DNA of 24,492 nucleotides from Streptomyces sp. NRRL S-31 (GCF_000718775.1 NZ_JOCB01000116.1:1-24492); one strand, 5' to 3'; positions 1 to 8,336 are shown, counted from the first letter of the stretch. The notes: generated by a model not told the origin, from the sequence alone. Numbers and translations: made by a program.

Positions 1-774
1 GGGGGTGCCCTCGGAGCGGGGGAAGAACTCGTACCAGGAGCCGTACAGGGCGCGTTCGCGTTCCACCAGCAGCGGCATCGGGTCGGAGGCGGTCACCAGC
101 TCCCGCAGCGGGTGCCGGGCGAGCACCGCCTCCACCCGAGGAGCCAGCGCCGCCGCGAGGCGCCAGGCCGCCGGACGGCCGCCGTCCCGCAGGGCCGCCA
201 CCGCGTCCAGGACGGGCTGCCGGTCCGCCTCCGGGACCCCGGCGGCGGCCCGCTCGTACAGCAGCGCGCCCTCCGTCAGGACCAGCTCGCTGTCCAGGCC
301 GGCCGGGATCTTGATCCGGGCGTGGTGCCGCCAGGTGCCGACCGGGTCCGACCACGCCTCAACCGTGTAGGTCCACAGGCCGGGTTCGCCCGGGGTGACG
401 GTGGCGCCCCAGCGGTCGGTGCCCGGGGCGAGTTCCCGCATCGGCGTCCAGGGACCGGGCCGGCCCCCGGGGTCGCGGAGCACCACGTTCGCCGCGACGG
501 CGTCGTGGCCCTCCCGGAACACGGTGGCCGTGACCTCGAAGGACTCCCCGGTGACCGCCTTGGCGGGCCTGCGGCCGTGCTGGACCACGGGACGTACGTC
601 GAGGATGGGGATGCGGCCCGAGGCGGTGGCCGCGCCCGGTGCGGACCGCTCCCCGGCGGCGGGCGGCACGGCGGTGCCGGGCGGCGCGGCACCTTTCCCG
701 CCCGTCGTCTTCTTTCCTGGTGCCTTGGCCTTGCTGCTGGTCGGGGGTGCTGACGAGTGGTGCGTGGCGGGCAT
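1..774 (-). CDS. glgE: GlgE, maltose-1-phosphate maltosyltransferase (N-terminal part)
   Basis: The ORF starts at ATG 774 and is still open at base 1, giving 258 residues of a family usually near 660-700, so the GH13 catalytic domain lies outside the window. GlgE transfers maltosyl units from alpha-maltose-1-phosphate to the non-reducing end of alpha-1,4-glucan in the cytoplasm. The first ~55 residues are a Lys/Ala/Pro-rich, probably disordered tail. From about residue 58 (GRIPILDVRPVV) the sequence reads as the GlgE N-terminal beta-sandwich domain (DUF3416), with GLWTYTVEAWSDPVGTWRHH near 123-142 and LYGSWYEFFPRSEG near the edge. AGGAG lies about 6 nt upstream of ATG 774; an in-frame ATG at 792 is possible but less well placed. 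It is divergent from glgP, consistent with GlgE-pathway clustering. Confidence 0.93.
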   Translation of the reverse strand, partial: MPATHHSSAPPTSSKAKAPGKKTTGGKGAAPPGTAVPPAAGERSAPGAATASGRIPILDVRPVVQHGRRPAKAVTGESFEVTATVFREGHDAVAANVVLRDPGGRPGPWTPMRELAPGTDRWGATVTPGEPGLWTYTVEAWSDPVGTWRHHARIKIPAGLDSELVLTEGALLYERAAAGVPEADRQPVLDAVAALRDGGRPAAWRLAAALAPRVEAVLARHPLRELVTASDPMPLLVERERALYGSWYEFFPRSEGTP

Positions 775-1113
775 GACCGCTCCTGTCCGCATCAACGTGG
801 TTGTGGGCGGATGGGTGTGGGGAGGTGGGTCCTGCGGGTGAGCTGTGGTGCGCCTGTGGGGTGAGTACCGAAAAGGAGCCTTCCCACCGGGTTCGGGTGG
901 GCAATCCGGCACTCTGTTAACTACTCGCGCGTACGTCCACCCGCAGAACCGGCCCCTTCCTTCCGGGTGCCCGGTGACCGGGTGTTGACGCCCCCTCCGA
1001 CACCCCCGGCGGGGTACGTCCCCACCGACCGCGCGGTAACCACTACCGTCGGATACGACGACGAGACGTACAGCTCGGTGCGTCTCACCCGCAACGCGTC
1101 CCGAGGTAGGAAT
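775..1113. other. glgE-glgP divergent intergenic region
   Basis: This 339-bp stretch holds no convincing gene and must carry both divergent promoters. Visible items are a 6-bp hairpin (CCCACC 883-888 with GGTGGG 896-901), an AT-rich spot with the palindrome GTTAAC at 916-921, and a TTGACG hexamer at 985-990. No well-spaced -10 follows TTGACG; TACCGT at 1044-1049 is too far away to pair with it. The glgP ribosome-binding site GAGG is at 1103-1106. I cannot assign promoters with confidence. Confidence 0.5.
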
Positions 1114-3732
1114 GTGAAGGCGATCCGTCGGTTCACCGTCCGTCCCGTTCTCCCCGACCCCCTCCGGCCGCTGAACGACCTGGCGCGCAATCTGCGCTGG
1201 TCCTGGCATGCGGAAACGCGCGATCTCTTCCAGTCCGTCGACCCCGAGGCATGGGCCTCGGCCGGCGGCGACCCGGTACGGCTGCTGGGCGGCGTGCGGC
1301 CGGCCCGGCTGGCCGAACTGGCCGCGGACCGGCGGTTCCTGCGCCGCCTCGCCGCCGCCGCCGACGACCTCGACGACTATCTGACCGGAGACCGCTGGTA
1401 CCAGGCCCAGTCCGACGGCCTGCCCGCCGCCGTCGCCTACTTCTCCCCGGAGTTCGGCATCACGGCCGCGCTCCCGCAGTACTCCGGCGGCCTCGGCATC
1501 CTCGCCGGCGACCATCTGAAGGCGGCCAGCGACCTCGGCGTACCGCTGGTCGGGGTGGGACTGCTGTACCGGCACGGGTACTTCCGGCAGACCCTCTCCC
1601 GGGACGGCTGGCAGCAGGAGCACTACCCGGTGCTGGACCCCAACGAACTGCCCCTCACCCAGCTGAAGGAGTCCGACGGCACCCCCGCCCGGGTCTCCCT
1701 CGCCCTGCCCGGCGGCAAGGAGCTGCGTGCCCGGATCTGGCTGGCGCGGGTCGGCCGGGTGCCGCTGCTGCTGCTCGACTCGGACGTGGAGGAGAACGAC
1801 CTCGGCGAACGCGGGGTCACCGACCGGCTCTACGGCGGCGGCAGCGAGCACCGGCTGCTCCAGGAGATGCTCCTCGGCATAGGGGGTGTGCGGGCGGTGC
1901 GGACGTACTGCCGGCTCACCGGGCACCCGGTGCCGGAGGTGTTCCACACCAACGAGGGGCACGCCGGGTTCCTCGGTCTGGAACGGATCGCCGAACTCTG
2001 CGCCGGCGGGCTGGACTTCGACTCCGCGCTGGAGGCCGTGCGGGGCGGCACGGTGTTCACCACGCACACCCCGGTCCCGGCCGGCATCGACCGCTTCGAC
2101 CGGGAGCTGGTCGGCCGGCACTTCGGCCCGGACGCCGAACTCCCGGCCCTCGACGTGCGACGCGTCCTGGCGCTGGGCGAGGAGACCTACCCGGGCGGCG
2201 AGCCCAACCTGTTCAACATGGCCGTGATGGGGCTCCGGCTGGCCCAGCGGGCGAACGGGGTGTCCCTGCTGCACGGACAGGTCAGCCGGGGCATGTTCGC
2301 CGGACTGTGGCCGGGGTTCGACGCCGAGGAGGTGCCGATCACCTCCGTGACCAACGGGGTGCACGCCCCGACCTGGGTGGCGCCGGAGGTGCTGCGGCTC
2401 GGGGCCCGGCAGGTGGGTGCCCAGCGGACCGAGGACGCGCTGAGCGTCGGCGGCTCCGAGCGCTGGGACTCGGTCGCGGACATCCCGGACCAGGAGATCT
2501 TCGAGCTGCGCCGCACCCTGCGCGAGCAACTGGTGCTGGAGGTGCGGGAGCGGCTGCGGGCCTCATGGCGGCAACGCGGCGCCGGCGACGCCGAGCTGGG
2601 CTGGATCGACGGGGCGCTGGACCCGGACGTGCTGACGATCGGGTTCGCCCGCCGGGTGCCGTCGTACAAGCGCCTGACGCTGATGCTGCGCGACCGGGAC
2701 CGGCTGACGGAACTGCTGCTGCACCCCGAGCGGCCGGTGCAGATCGTGATCGCGGGCAAGGCGCACCCGGCGGACGACGGCGGCAAGCGGCTGGTGCAGG
2801 AGCTGGTCCGGTTCGCGGACGACCCCCGCGTGCGGCACCGGATCGTCTTCCTGCCCGACTACGGCATGGCGATGGCGCAGAAGCTCTACCCGGGCTGTGA
2901 CGTCTGGCTGAACAACCCCCTGCGGCCGCTGGAGGCGTGCGGCACGAGCGGGATGAAGGCGGCGCTCAACGGCTGCCTCAACCTGTCGGTGCTGGACGGC
3001 TGGTGGGACGAGTGGTTCAAGCCGGACTTCGGCTGGGCCATCCCGACCGCCGACGGGGTCGGCACCGACCCCGACCGCCGGGACGACATCGAGGCGGCGG
3101 CCCTGTACGACCTGCTGGAACAGCGGGTCGCGCCGCGCTTCTACGAGCGCGGGCGGGGCGGACTGCCCGACCGCTGGCTGGAGATGGTCCGCCAGACGCT
3201 GTCCCTGCTGGGCCCGAAGGTGCTGGCGGGCCGCATGGTCCGCGAGTACGTCGACCGGCTCTACGCCCCCGCCGCGCGGGCGCACCGGGCGCTGACCCCG
3301 GACACCGCCCGGGAGCTGGCCGAGTGGAAGTCCCGGGTGCGGGCCGCCTGGCCGGGGGTGAGCGTGGATCACGTCGAGACCACCGCGACGACGGCCACGG
3401 CGGAGCTGGGCACCACCGTGGGCCTGCGGGTCCGGGTGGGCCTGGGCGGGCTGGGTCCGGACGACGTGGAGGTGCAGGCGGTGTCCGGCCGGGTGGACGC
3501 GGAGGACCGCATCACCGACGCCACCGTCGTCCCGCTGAAGGCGACGGGCGCCCCCGACCTGGAGGGCCGCCTCCTCTACGAGGGTCCCCTCTCCCTGGAC
3601 CGCACCGGCCCCTACGGCTACACGGTCCGCGTGCTGCCCGCCCACCGGCTCCTCGCCAGCGGCGCCGAAACGGGCCTGGTGACGGTGCCGTCGCAGGAGG
3701 TGGTGGAGGGAGCGGGGATGGTGCTGCGCTGA
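1114..3732 (+). CDS. glgP: Alpha-glucan (glycogen/maltodextrin) phosphorylase
   Basis: This cytoplasmic PLP enzyme of 872 aa splits alpha-1,4-glucan with phosphate to give glucose-1-phosphate. It is the actinobacterial type with an N-terminal DUF3417 region (about 10-120, LNDLARNLRWSWH at 20-32, AYFSPEFGIT at 108-117) and a GT35 phosphorylase core. The PLP-binding lysine is K615 in EACGTSGMKAALNG, and FARRVPSYKRL (511-521) is a phosphate/PLP-site segment. About 140 C-terminal residues form a predicted beta-rich tail. GTG 1114 is chosen because GAGG at 1103-1106 has 7-nt spacing and homologues begin MKAIRRF; the frame is open back to GTG 967 but that extension is not family-like. It converges on the DUF1990 gene 15 bp away. 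Confidence 0.95.
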   Translation: MKAIRRFTVRPVLPDPLRPLNDLARNLRWSWHAETRDLFQSVDPEAWASAGGDPVRLLGGVRPARLAELAADRRFLRRLAAAADDLDDYLTGDRWYQAQSDGLPAAVAYFSPEFGITAALPQYSGGLGILAGDHLKAASDLGVPLVGVGLLYRHGYFRQTLSRDGWQQEHYPVLDPNELPLTQLKESDGTPARVSLALPGGKELRARIWLARVGRVPLLLLDSDVEENDLGERGVTDRLYGGGSEHRLLQEMLLGIGGVRAVRTYCRLTGHPVPEVFHTNEGHAGFLGLERIAELCAGGLDFDSALEAVRGGTVFTTHTPVPAGIDRFDRELVGRHFGPDAELPALDVRRVLALGEETYPGGEPNLFNMAVMGLRLAQRANGVSLLHGQVSRGMFAGLWPGFDAEEVPITSVTNGVHAPTWVAPEVLRLGARQVGAQRTEDALSVGGSERWDSVADIPDQEIFELRRTLREQLVLEVRERLRASWRQRGAGDAELGWIDGALDPDVLTIGFARRVPSYKRLTLMLRDRDRLTELLLHPERPVQIVIAGKAHPADDGGKRLVQELVRFADDPRVRHRIVFLPDYGMAMAQKLYPGCDVWLNNPLRPLEACGTSGMKAALNGCLNLSVLDGWWDEWFKPDFGWAIPTADGVGTDPDRRDDIEAAALYDLLEQRVAPRFYERGRGGLPDRWLEMVRQTLSLLGPKVLAGRMVREYVDRLYAPAARAHRALTPDTARELAEWKSRVRAAWPGVSVDHVETTATTATAELGTTVGLRVRVGLGGLGPDDVEVQAVSGRVDAEDRITDATVVPLKATGAPDLEGRLLYEGPLSLDRTGPYGYTVRVLPAHRLLASGAETGLVTVPSQEVVEGAGMVLR

Positions 3733-3747
3733 CCCGCCCCGGCGTGC

Positions 3748-4269
3748 TCAGCCCTCGCCGGCCCGGGCGGACAGCCGCCTGAGCACCGTGCCGCACCGGC
3801 GGGCGTACGCGTGCTGCAAGCCCCGGGTCGCCGCGCCGCCGGCCTTCGCGTACCACTTGGCCGGCCGGCTGAAGGCCGCGACGGTGAGCCAGACCGTGCC
3901 GTCTCCGGTGCGGTCGACCACGAAGGCCTCCTCGCCGCACTCGGGGTGGCCTTCGAGGGTGCCGTAGGCCCAGCCGGCGCGGCGGGGTTCCTCGACCGTC
4001 CAGACGATGCGGCAGGGGGCCTTGACCACGCCGGCCAGGGTGACCGTGACGTCGGCACCGGGGGCGGCGCGGTCGGCCGTGGCGTCGATGCCGACGCCCA
4101 GGGCGCGGTGCATCTCCCAGGTCAGGACCGCCTCGGCGGCCCGCCGGAACACCTCGTGGCCCTCTCCGATACGGGTGCGGACGAACATCGGGTGGAAGCC
4201 GGGCGGGCAGAACGCCAGGTCGTCGCGGGTCGCGCCGACCGGCTCGTAGGTGAAGGGCGCCGGGGACAT
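3748..4269 (-). CDS. DUF1990 (UPF0548) family protein
   Basis: This 173-aa cytoplasmic protein has no signal peptide or membrane segment. It has the hallmarks of the DUF1990/UPF0548 family: an N-terminal FTYEPVGATR, then GFHPMFVRTRIGEGHEVF and WEMHRALGVG, and a C-terminal TVAAFSRPAKWYAKAG stretch. Biochemical function is unknown; distant similarity to START/SRPBCC-type folds is sometimes proposed for such proteins. ATG 4269 is the only start that keeps the conserved N-terminus; GTG 4276 lies in another frame. No Shine-Dalgarno sequence precedes ATG 4269. Instead TACCCT sits 8 nt upstream (minus-strand positions 4283-4278), suggesting a leaderless mRNA. The gene begins just after the terminator of the protease gene upstream, so it is probably transcribed separately. 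Confidence 0.85.
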   Translation of the reverse strand: MSPAPFTYEPVGATRDDLAFCPPGFHPMFVRTRIGEGHEVFRRAAEAVLTWEMHRALGVGIDATADRAAPGADVTVTLAGVVKAPCRIVWTVEEPRRAGWAYGTLEGHPECGEEAFVVDRTGDGTVWLTVAAFSRPAKWYAKAGGAATRGLQHAYARRCGTVLRRLSARAGEG

Positions 4270-4277
4270 GGGTCACA

Positions 4278-4283
4278 AGGGTA
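4278..4283 (-). promoter_or_regulatory. Candidate -10 element for a leaderless DUF1990 transcript
   Basis: The minus strand reads TACCCT, matching TANNNT, and is separated by 8 nt from ATG 4269. No ribosome-binding site is present. A -35 box would fall inside the terminator hairpin and I see no good match there. Assigned by spacing only. Confidence 0.35.
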
Positions 4284-4322
4284 GGGCGGCACCCGGGAGG
4301 AGGTACTCCCGGGTGCCGCCCT
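4283..4322 (-). terminator. Strong hairpin terminator after protease 1
   Basis: A perfect 17-bp inverted repeat (AGGGCGGCACCCGGGAG at 4283-4299, complement at 4306-4322) with a 6-nt loop starts 17 bp past the protease stop codon. There is no U-tract, which is common for streptomycete terminators. It separates the protease from the DUF1990 gene. Confidence 0.85.
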
Positions 4323-4338
4323 GGCGCGCCGTGTGCGA

Positions 4339-5997
4339 CTAGCTGACGTTGACCCCGGTCCAGGCGGCGGCGACCGCCTTGTACTCGGTGCTGGTCGAGC
4401 CGTACAGCGCGGACGCCGCGTTCAGGGTCGCCGTGCGGGCGGCCTTGTAGTTGGTCGTCGACGTCATGTACGTCGTCAGCGCCTTGTACCAGATCTGGAG
4501 CGCCTTGGCGCGGCCGATGCCGGTGACCGCGGCGCCGTTGTACGTCGGCGAGTTGTAGGTGACACCGTTGATCGTCTTCGAACCGCTGCCCTCCGCGAGG
4601 AGGTAGAAGAAGTGGTTCGCGACGCCGGACGAGTAGTGCACGTCCTTGTTGCCGACGGTGGAGGACCAGTAGTCCGCCGAGCCGCCGTCCTTGCTGGGCT
4701 TGTCCATGTAGCGCAGCGGGCTGCCGTCGCCGTTGATGTCGATCTCCTCGCCGATGAGGTAGTCACCGACGTCGTTGGGGTTGTTCGCGAAGAACTCGAC
4801 ACCCGTGCCGAAGATGTCCGAGGTGCCCTCGTTCAGGCCGCCGGACTCACCGGAGTAGTTCAGGCCCGCGGTGTTGGAGGTGACGCCGTGGCTCATCTCG
4901 TGGCCGGCCACGTCCAGCGAGGTGAGCGGGTTGACGTTGCCGCTGCCGTCGCCGTAGGTCATGCAGAAGCAGCTGTCGTCCCAGAAGGCGTTCACGTAGG
5001 CGTTGCCGTAGTGGACGCGGGAGTAGGCGCCGACACCGTTGTTCTTGATGCCGCTGCGGTTGAAGGTGCTCTTGTAGAAGTCCCAGGTCTCCTGGGCGCC
5101 GTAGGCGGCGTCGGCGGCCGCCGTCTGGTCGGTGCTGGAGCTGGACGCGGTGCCGGTGCCCCAGACGTTGTCGGCGTCCGTGAACAGCGTGCCGGTGCCG
5201 GACGTCTTGCGGGCCAGGTTGTAGGTCTTGTGACCGCCCCGGCCGGCGTCGGTCAGCTGGTACGTCGAGCCCGACAGGGTGGTGTCGAGGCTGACGGTGC
5301 CGGAGTACAGGCTCTTGCCGGTGCCGGTCACGTTCTCGACGCCCTGGTACTCGAAGAGCTTCTTGCCGGAGGCGGCGTCGGTGATGACGTGCAGTTGGTT
5401 CGGGGTGCCGTCGTCCTGGAGGCCGCCGACGACCGTCTCGTAGGCGAGGACGGGCTTGCCGGAGCCGGCCCAGATCACCTTGCGGGCGCCGTCCGCGCTG
5501 GTCTTGGCGGAGCCGAGGGCCTTGGCGGCGGACACCGCCTGCTTCTCGGCCTTGGCGGCGGTGACCTGCGGCTTGAGCGAGGCCACCTTGATGACCGACT
5601 TGTTGGCCTTGGTGATGCCCTCGGCCTTGCCGGACTTGGCCGTGTGGACGATCAGGTCGCCGCCGAGCACCGGCAGACCGGCGTAGGTGCGCTCGTAGCG
5701 GGTGTGGACGGTGCCGTCGACGTCCTTGACGACGTCCTTGACGACCAGCTTCTCCTTGGCGCCGAGACCTATGTGCCGCGCGGTCCGGGCGGCGTCGGCC
5801 TGGGCCTGCCGGATGAGGGTGGTGCGGGCAGCGGCGGACAGCGTGGTCGGGGCTGCGGCCAGGGGCTTGGCGGCGGCACCGGCCGGGGTCTGGGCGCTCG
5901 CGCTGGTGGTCAGACCGGTGGAGACGAGGGCTCCGGCGGCGACAGCGGTGGCGACGGCCAGGGTGATGCGCTTGTGACGCGCGTAGAGGGGGCTCAC
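4339..5997 (-). CDS. Secreted M4 (thermolysin-family) neutral zinc metalloprotease 1
   Basis: A 552-aa secreted preproenzyme. Residues 1-35 are a Sec signal peptide (RHKR, a hydrophobic core, then SASA). The propeptide carries an FTP domain (about 55-120) and a PepSY-like segment (about 125-215, KPVLAYETVVGG). The catalytic domain has HEMSH at 366-370 (zinc ligands H366, H370; catalytic E367), the third ligand E390 in GGLNEGTSD, and catalytic H454 in DVHYSSGVANHFFYLL. DSCFCMTYGDG contains a close Cys pair. The protein ends at the M4 C-terminal domain and has no P domain, unlike its neighbour. GTG 5997 is chosen because AGGAG is 6 nt upstream and the signal peptide follows; the frame is open to ATG 6117. 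Probable extracellular peptide scavenging. Confidence 0.94.
   Translation of the reverse strand: MSPLYARHKRITLAVATAVAAGALVSTGLTTSASAQTPAGAAAKPLAAAPTTLSAAARTTLIRQAQADAARTARHIGLGAKEKLVVKDVVKDVDGTVHTRYERTYAGLPVLGGDLIVHTAKSGKAEGITKANKSVIKVASLKPQVTAAKAEKQAVSAAKALGSAKTSADGARKVIWAGSGKPVLAYETVVGGLQDDGTPNQLHVITDAASGKKLFEYQGVENVTGTGKSLYSGTVSLDTTLSGSTYQLTDAGRGGHKTYNLARKTSGTGTLFTDADNVWGTGTASSSSTDQTAAADAAYGAQETWDFYKSTFNRSGIKNNGVGAYSRVHYGNAYVNAFWDDSCFCMTYGDGSGNVNPLTSLDVAGHEMSHGVTSNTAGLNYSGESGGLNEGTSDIFGTGVEFFANNPNDVGDYLIGEEIDINGDGSPLRYMDKPSKDGGSADYWSSTVGNKDVHYSSGVANHFFYLLAEGSGSKTINGVTYNSPTYNGAAVTGIGRAKALQIWYKALTTYMTSTTNYKAARTATLNAASALYGSTSTEYKAVAAAWTGVNVS
4944..5034. repeat. 91-bp segment identical between the two protease genes (copy 1)
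   Basis: All 91 bases match 7227-7317, a constant offset of 2283. The segment encodes the conserved core from about VGAYSRVHYG to MTYGDG. It lies in the same orientation in both genes, and both flanks then diverge by single substitutions. Confidence 0.9.
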
Positions 5998-6057
5998 GCA
6001 AGCTCCTTCGTGGGGGAGTCCGGTCAGTGTGGGGTTACTGGCCGGAGAGTGTGGCGT

Positions 6058-6160
6058 TGTGAAGTTGCTGTGCTGCTGCGGCGGGTGGAGAGAGAGTGAC
6101 ATCAAGGGCGCGTACATGTCAGGCCCCTGAAGTGATGTTGGCCGAAAATCGCCTGTCCGG
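6058..6160 (-). promoter_or_regulatory. Conserved upstream module of protease 1
   Basis: Read on the minus strand, this stretch holds CCGGACA (6160-6154), GGCCAAC (6143-6137), CCTGACA (6123-6117) and CACAGCAACTTCACA (6072-6058). The same four blocks in the same order precede protease 2 at 8532-8434. GGCCAAC to CCTGACA is 13 nt in both copies. CTGACA followed 17 nt later by TCACTC may be the -35/-10 pair. The outer blocks could be an activator or repressor site. Confidence 0.55.
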
Positions 6161-6191
6161 TAAACGTTGCGGGCGTGTGAACGGGCGCCGC

Positions 6192-6212
6192 CCGGGGGTG
6201 CGTCACCCCCGG
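6192..6212 (-). terminator. Hairpin terminator after protease 2
   Basis: CCGGGGGTG at 6192-6200 pairs with CACCCCCGG at 6204-6212 across a 3-nt loop. It begins 34 bp past the protease 2 stop codon and lies upstream of the protease 1 regulatory module. No U-tract follows. Confidence 0.7.
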
Positions 6213-6246
6213 ACGGCCCCGTGATCCCGGGCCCGTGGCGTGTGGT

Positions 6247-8301
6247 TTACGGGAAGGTCAGCTTCCAGCCGTTGATCGTTCCGGTGTCGTAGGTGGCCTG
6301 ATCCTGTACGCGCAACTTCCACGTTCCATTGGCCGGTTCGGCCGCGGCGTTGACCGTGTAGGTCTCGTTCACGTCGTCCGCCGAGTCCGAGGAGCTGGCG
6401 TTCTTCAGCCGGTAGGCGGTGCCCGACGGGCCGACGAGGTCGATCACCAGGTCGCCCCGCCAGGTGTGCGTGATGTCGACGCTCACCTGGAGGCCGGCCG
6501 GCGCGTTCCCGGTCCGGCCGGAGACGGTGATGTCCGAGGTGACGGCGGGTCCGTTGTCCGGGACGGCCACCGGCGTGCTGCTCTCGTACGACGTGCCGCC
6601 GCCGCTCCCGCCGCCGGAGCGCGCGCCCACCCCGATACCCGCCCAGGCGTCCTGCACCGCCTTGTACTCGGCGCTGGAGGTGCCGTACAGCTCGCCGGTC
6701 GCCGCGAGGGTGCCGGTGCGCGCGCCCGCGTAGTTGGTGGTGGACGTCCACTTGGTGGTCAGCGCCCGGTACCAGATCTGGAGCGCCTTGTCCCGGCCGA
6801 TGCCGGTGACCGGGAGGTTGTCCGCCGTCGGCGAGTTGTAGCTGACGCCGTTGACCACCTTGGCGCCGCTGCCCTCGCTCAGCAGGTAGAAGAAGTGGTT
6901 GGCCGGGCCGGACGAGTAGTGCACGTCGACCCCGCCGATGCCCGAGTACCAGTTGTCCTTGGACGCGCCGTCCTTGCTGGGCTTGTCCATGTACCGCAGC
7001 GGGGTGCCGTTGCCGTTGATGTCGATCTTCTCGCCGACGAGGTAGTCGCCGACGTCGGTGGCGTTGTTCGCGTAGAACTCCACGCCGGCCGCCATGATGT
7101 CGCTGGTCGCCTCGTTCAGGCCGCCGGACTCCCCGCTGTAGTTGAGGTTCGCGGTGGCCGAGGTGACGCCGTGGCTCATCTCATGGCCGGCGACGTCGAT
7201 CGAGGTCAGCGGCTTGGCGTTGCCGGTGCCGTCGCCGTAGGTCATGCAGAAGCAGCTGTCGTCCCAGAAGGCGTTCACGTAGGCGTTGCCGTAGTGGACG
7301 CGGGAGTAGGCGCCGACGCCGTTGTTCTTGATGCCGGTGCGGCCGAAGGTGGCCTTGTAGAAGTCCCAGGTGAGCGCGGCGCCGTAGTGGGCGTCCGCGC
7401 CCGCGGTGGCGGCGTTGGAGGTGGCCCCGTTGCCCCAGGTGTCCAAGGACTGCGAGTACAGGGTGCCGGTGCCGGAGGTGCCGCGGTTCAGGTTGTACGT
7501 CTTGTGTCCGCCGCGCGCCCCGTCGGTGAGCGTGTACGTCGAGCCCGACTGGGTGGTGGTCAGCGCGACCTGACCGCTGTACTGGGTGTTGCCCACGCCG
7601 TTCCTCACCCCCTGGTACTCGTACAGCTTCCGGCCGGTGGTGGCGTCGGTGATGACGTGCAGCCGGTTCGGGGTGCCGTCGTCCTGGAGCCCGCCGACGA
7701 CCGTCTCGTACGCCAGCACGGGCTTGCCGGAGGCCGCCCAGACCACGGTGCGGACGCTGTCCGCGGCCGGCGCCGTCCCGCCGAGCGCCCTCGCCCGCTG
7801 CACGGCCTGCCGCTTTGCCGCGGCCCGCGGCACCGCCGGGGTGAGACCGGCGACCTTGAGCGTGGCGCCGGTGGCCCGGACCACGTCCACGGTCCTGCCC
7901 GACCTGGACGCCACGACCAGGTCGCCGCCGAGCACCGGCAGACCGCCGTACGTCCGCTCGTAGCGGGTGTGCAGGGTGCCGTCGGCGTCCTCGACGACGT
8001 CCTTGACGACGAGCCGCTCCTTGCCGCCGAGGCCGATCGACCTGGCGGTGGCCGCCTTGGTGGTGTCGGCGCGCCGGATCAGCTCGGCGCGCTGCGAGGG
8101 GGTGAGCTCGACCGCCACGTGCGCGGGGTTCGGCCGGCCGGCCGGCGGTTGCGCCGGGGCGGCGGTGGCCGAGCCGGACTGGACGGCGGCGGCGATCAGC
8201 GCGGCGACACCGGCGAGGGCGACGGTGGCGGTGCGGCGGGGCGTGCGGGTGCGCGACGGGGTGTGGGAGGTGCGTCCGCGAGAGGAACTGCTTCTCAACA
8301 C
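6247..8301 (-). CDS. Secreted M4 neutral zinc metalloprotease 2 with C-terminal P domain
   Basis: A 684-aa secreted preproenzyme, paralogous to the next gene downstream. The signal peptide (about 1-48) has an Arg-rich n-region and ends near SATAA. FTP (about 65-130) and PepSY-like (about 140-225) propeptide regions follow. The catalytic domain has HEMSH at 373-377, third zinc ligand E397 in GGLNEATSD, and catalytic H461 in DVHYSSGPANHFFYLL. A Gly/Ser linker (about 561-570) joins a P/Homo-B domain at about 580-684 (SVDITHTWRGDLVIDLVGPSG, NGTWKLRVQDQ, GTINGWKLTF), usually a folding or substrate module in secreted proteases. GTG 8301 has AGGAG only 3 nt away; the next codon, TTG 8298, has better 6-nt spacing, so the start may shift by one codon. 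Confidence 0.94.
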   Translation of the reverse strand: MLRSSSSRGRTSHTPSRTRTPRRTATVALAGVAALIAAAVQSGSATAAPAQPPAGRPNPAHVAVELTPSQRAELIRRADTTKAATARSIGLGGKERLVVKDVVEDADGTLHTRYERTYGGLPVLGGDLVVASRSGRTVDVVRATGATLKVAGLTPAVPRAAAKRQAVQRARALGGTAPAADSVRTVVWAASGKPVLAYETVVGGLQDDGTPNRLHVITDATTGRKLYEYQGVRNGVGNTQYSGQVALTTTQSGSTYTLTDGARGGHKTYNLNRGTSGTGTLYSQSLDTWGNGATSNAATAGADAHYGAALTWDFYKATFGRTGIKNNGVGAYSRVHYGNAYVNAFWDDSCFCMTYGDGTGNAKPLTSIDVAGHEMSHGVTSATANLNYSGESGGLNEATSDIMAAGVEFYANNATDVGDYLVGEKIDINGNGTPLRYMDKPSKDGASKDNWYSGIGGVDVHYSSGPANHFFYLLSEGSGAKVVNGVSYNSPTADNLPVTGIGRDKALQIWYRALTTKWTSTTNYAGARTGTLAATGELYGTSSAEYKAVQDAWAGIGVGARSGGGSGGGTSYESSTPVAVPDNGPAVTSDITVSGRTGNAPAGLQVSVDITHTWRGDLVIDLVGPSGTAYRLKNASSSDSADDVNETYTVNAAAEPANGTWKLRVQDQATYDTGTINGWKLTFP
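7227..7317. repeat. 91-bp segment identical between the two protease genes (copy 2)
   Basis: Identical base for base to 4944-5034. The first mismatches are at 7226 and 7318. Confidence 0.9.
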
Positions 8302-8315
8302 TGACTCCTTCTGCG

Positions 8316-8336
8316 TGGCCGCGGGGTGCGCGGCCA
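8316..8336 (-). other. Stem-loop in the protease 2 leader
   Basis: TGGCCGCG (8316-8323) pairs perfectly with CGCGGCCA (8329-8336) across a 5-nt loop. On the mRNA it ends 7 nt upstream of the AGGAG ribosome-binding site at 8308-8304, so it could affect translation or mRNA stability. Protease 1 has no equally good hairpin there. Confidence 0.5.

Noticed and set aside
112..753. Plus-strand ORF of 213 codons at the left edge
   Set aside because: The opposite strand gives a continuous GlgE N-terminal sequence to the window edge.
985..1049. TTGACG (985) with TACCGT (1044) as the glgP promoter
   Set aside because: Spacing is over 50 bp, so they cannot form one -35/-10 pair.
4333..6099. 588-codon plus-strand ORF opposite protease 1
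   Set aside because: Shadow of GC-biased codons; the Val/Gly/Ala-rich translation shows no domain, while the minus strand encodes a complete M4 protease.
6235..8304. 689-codon plus-strand ORF opposite protease 2
   Set aside because: Antisense shadow of the second M4 protease, with the same low-complexity composition.
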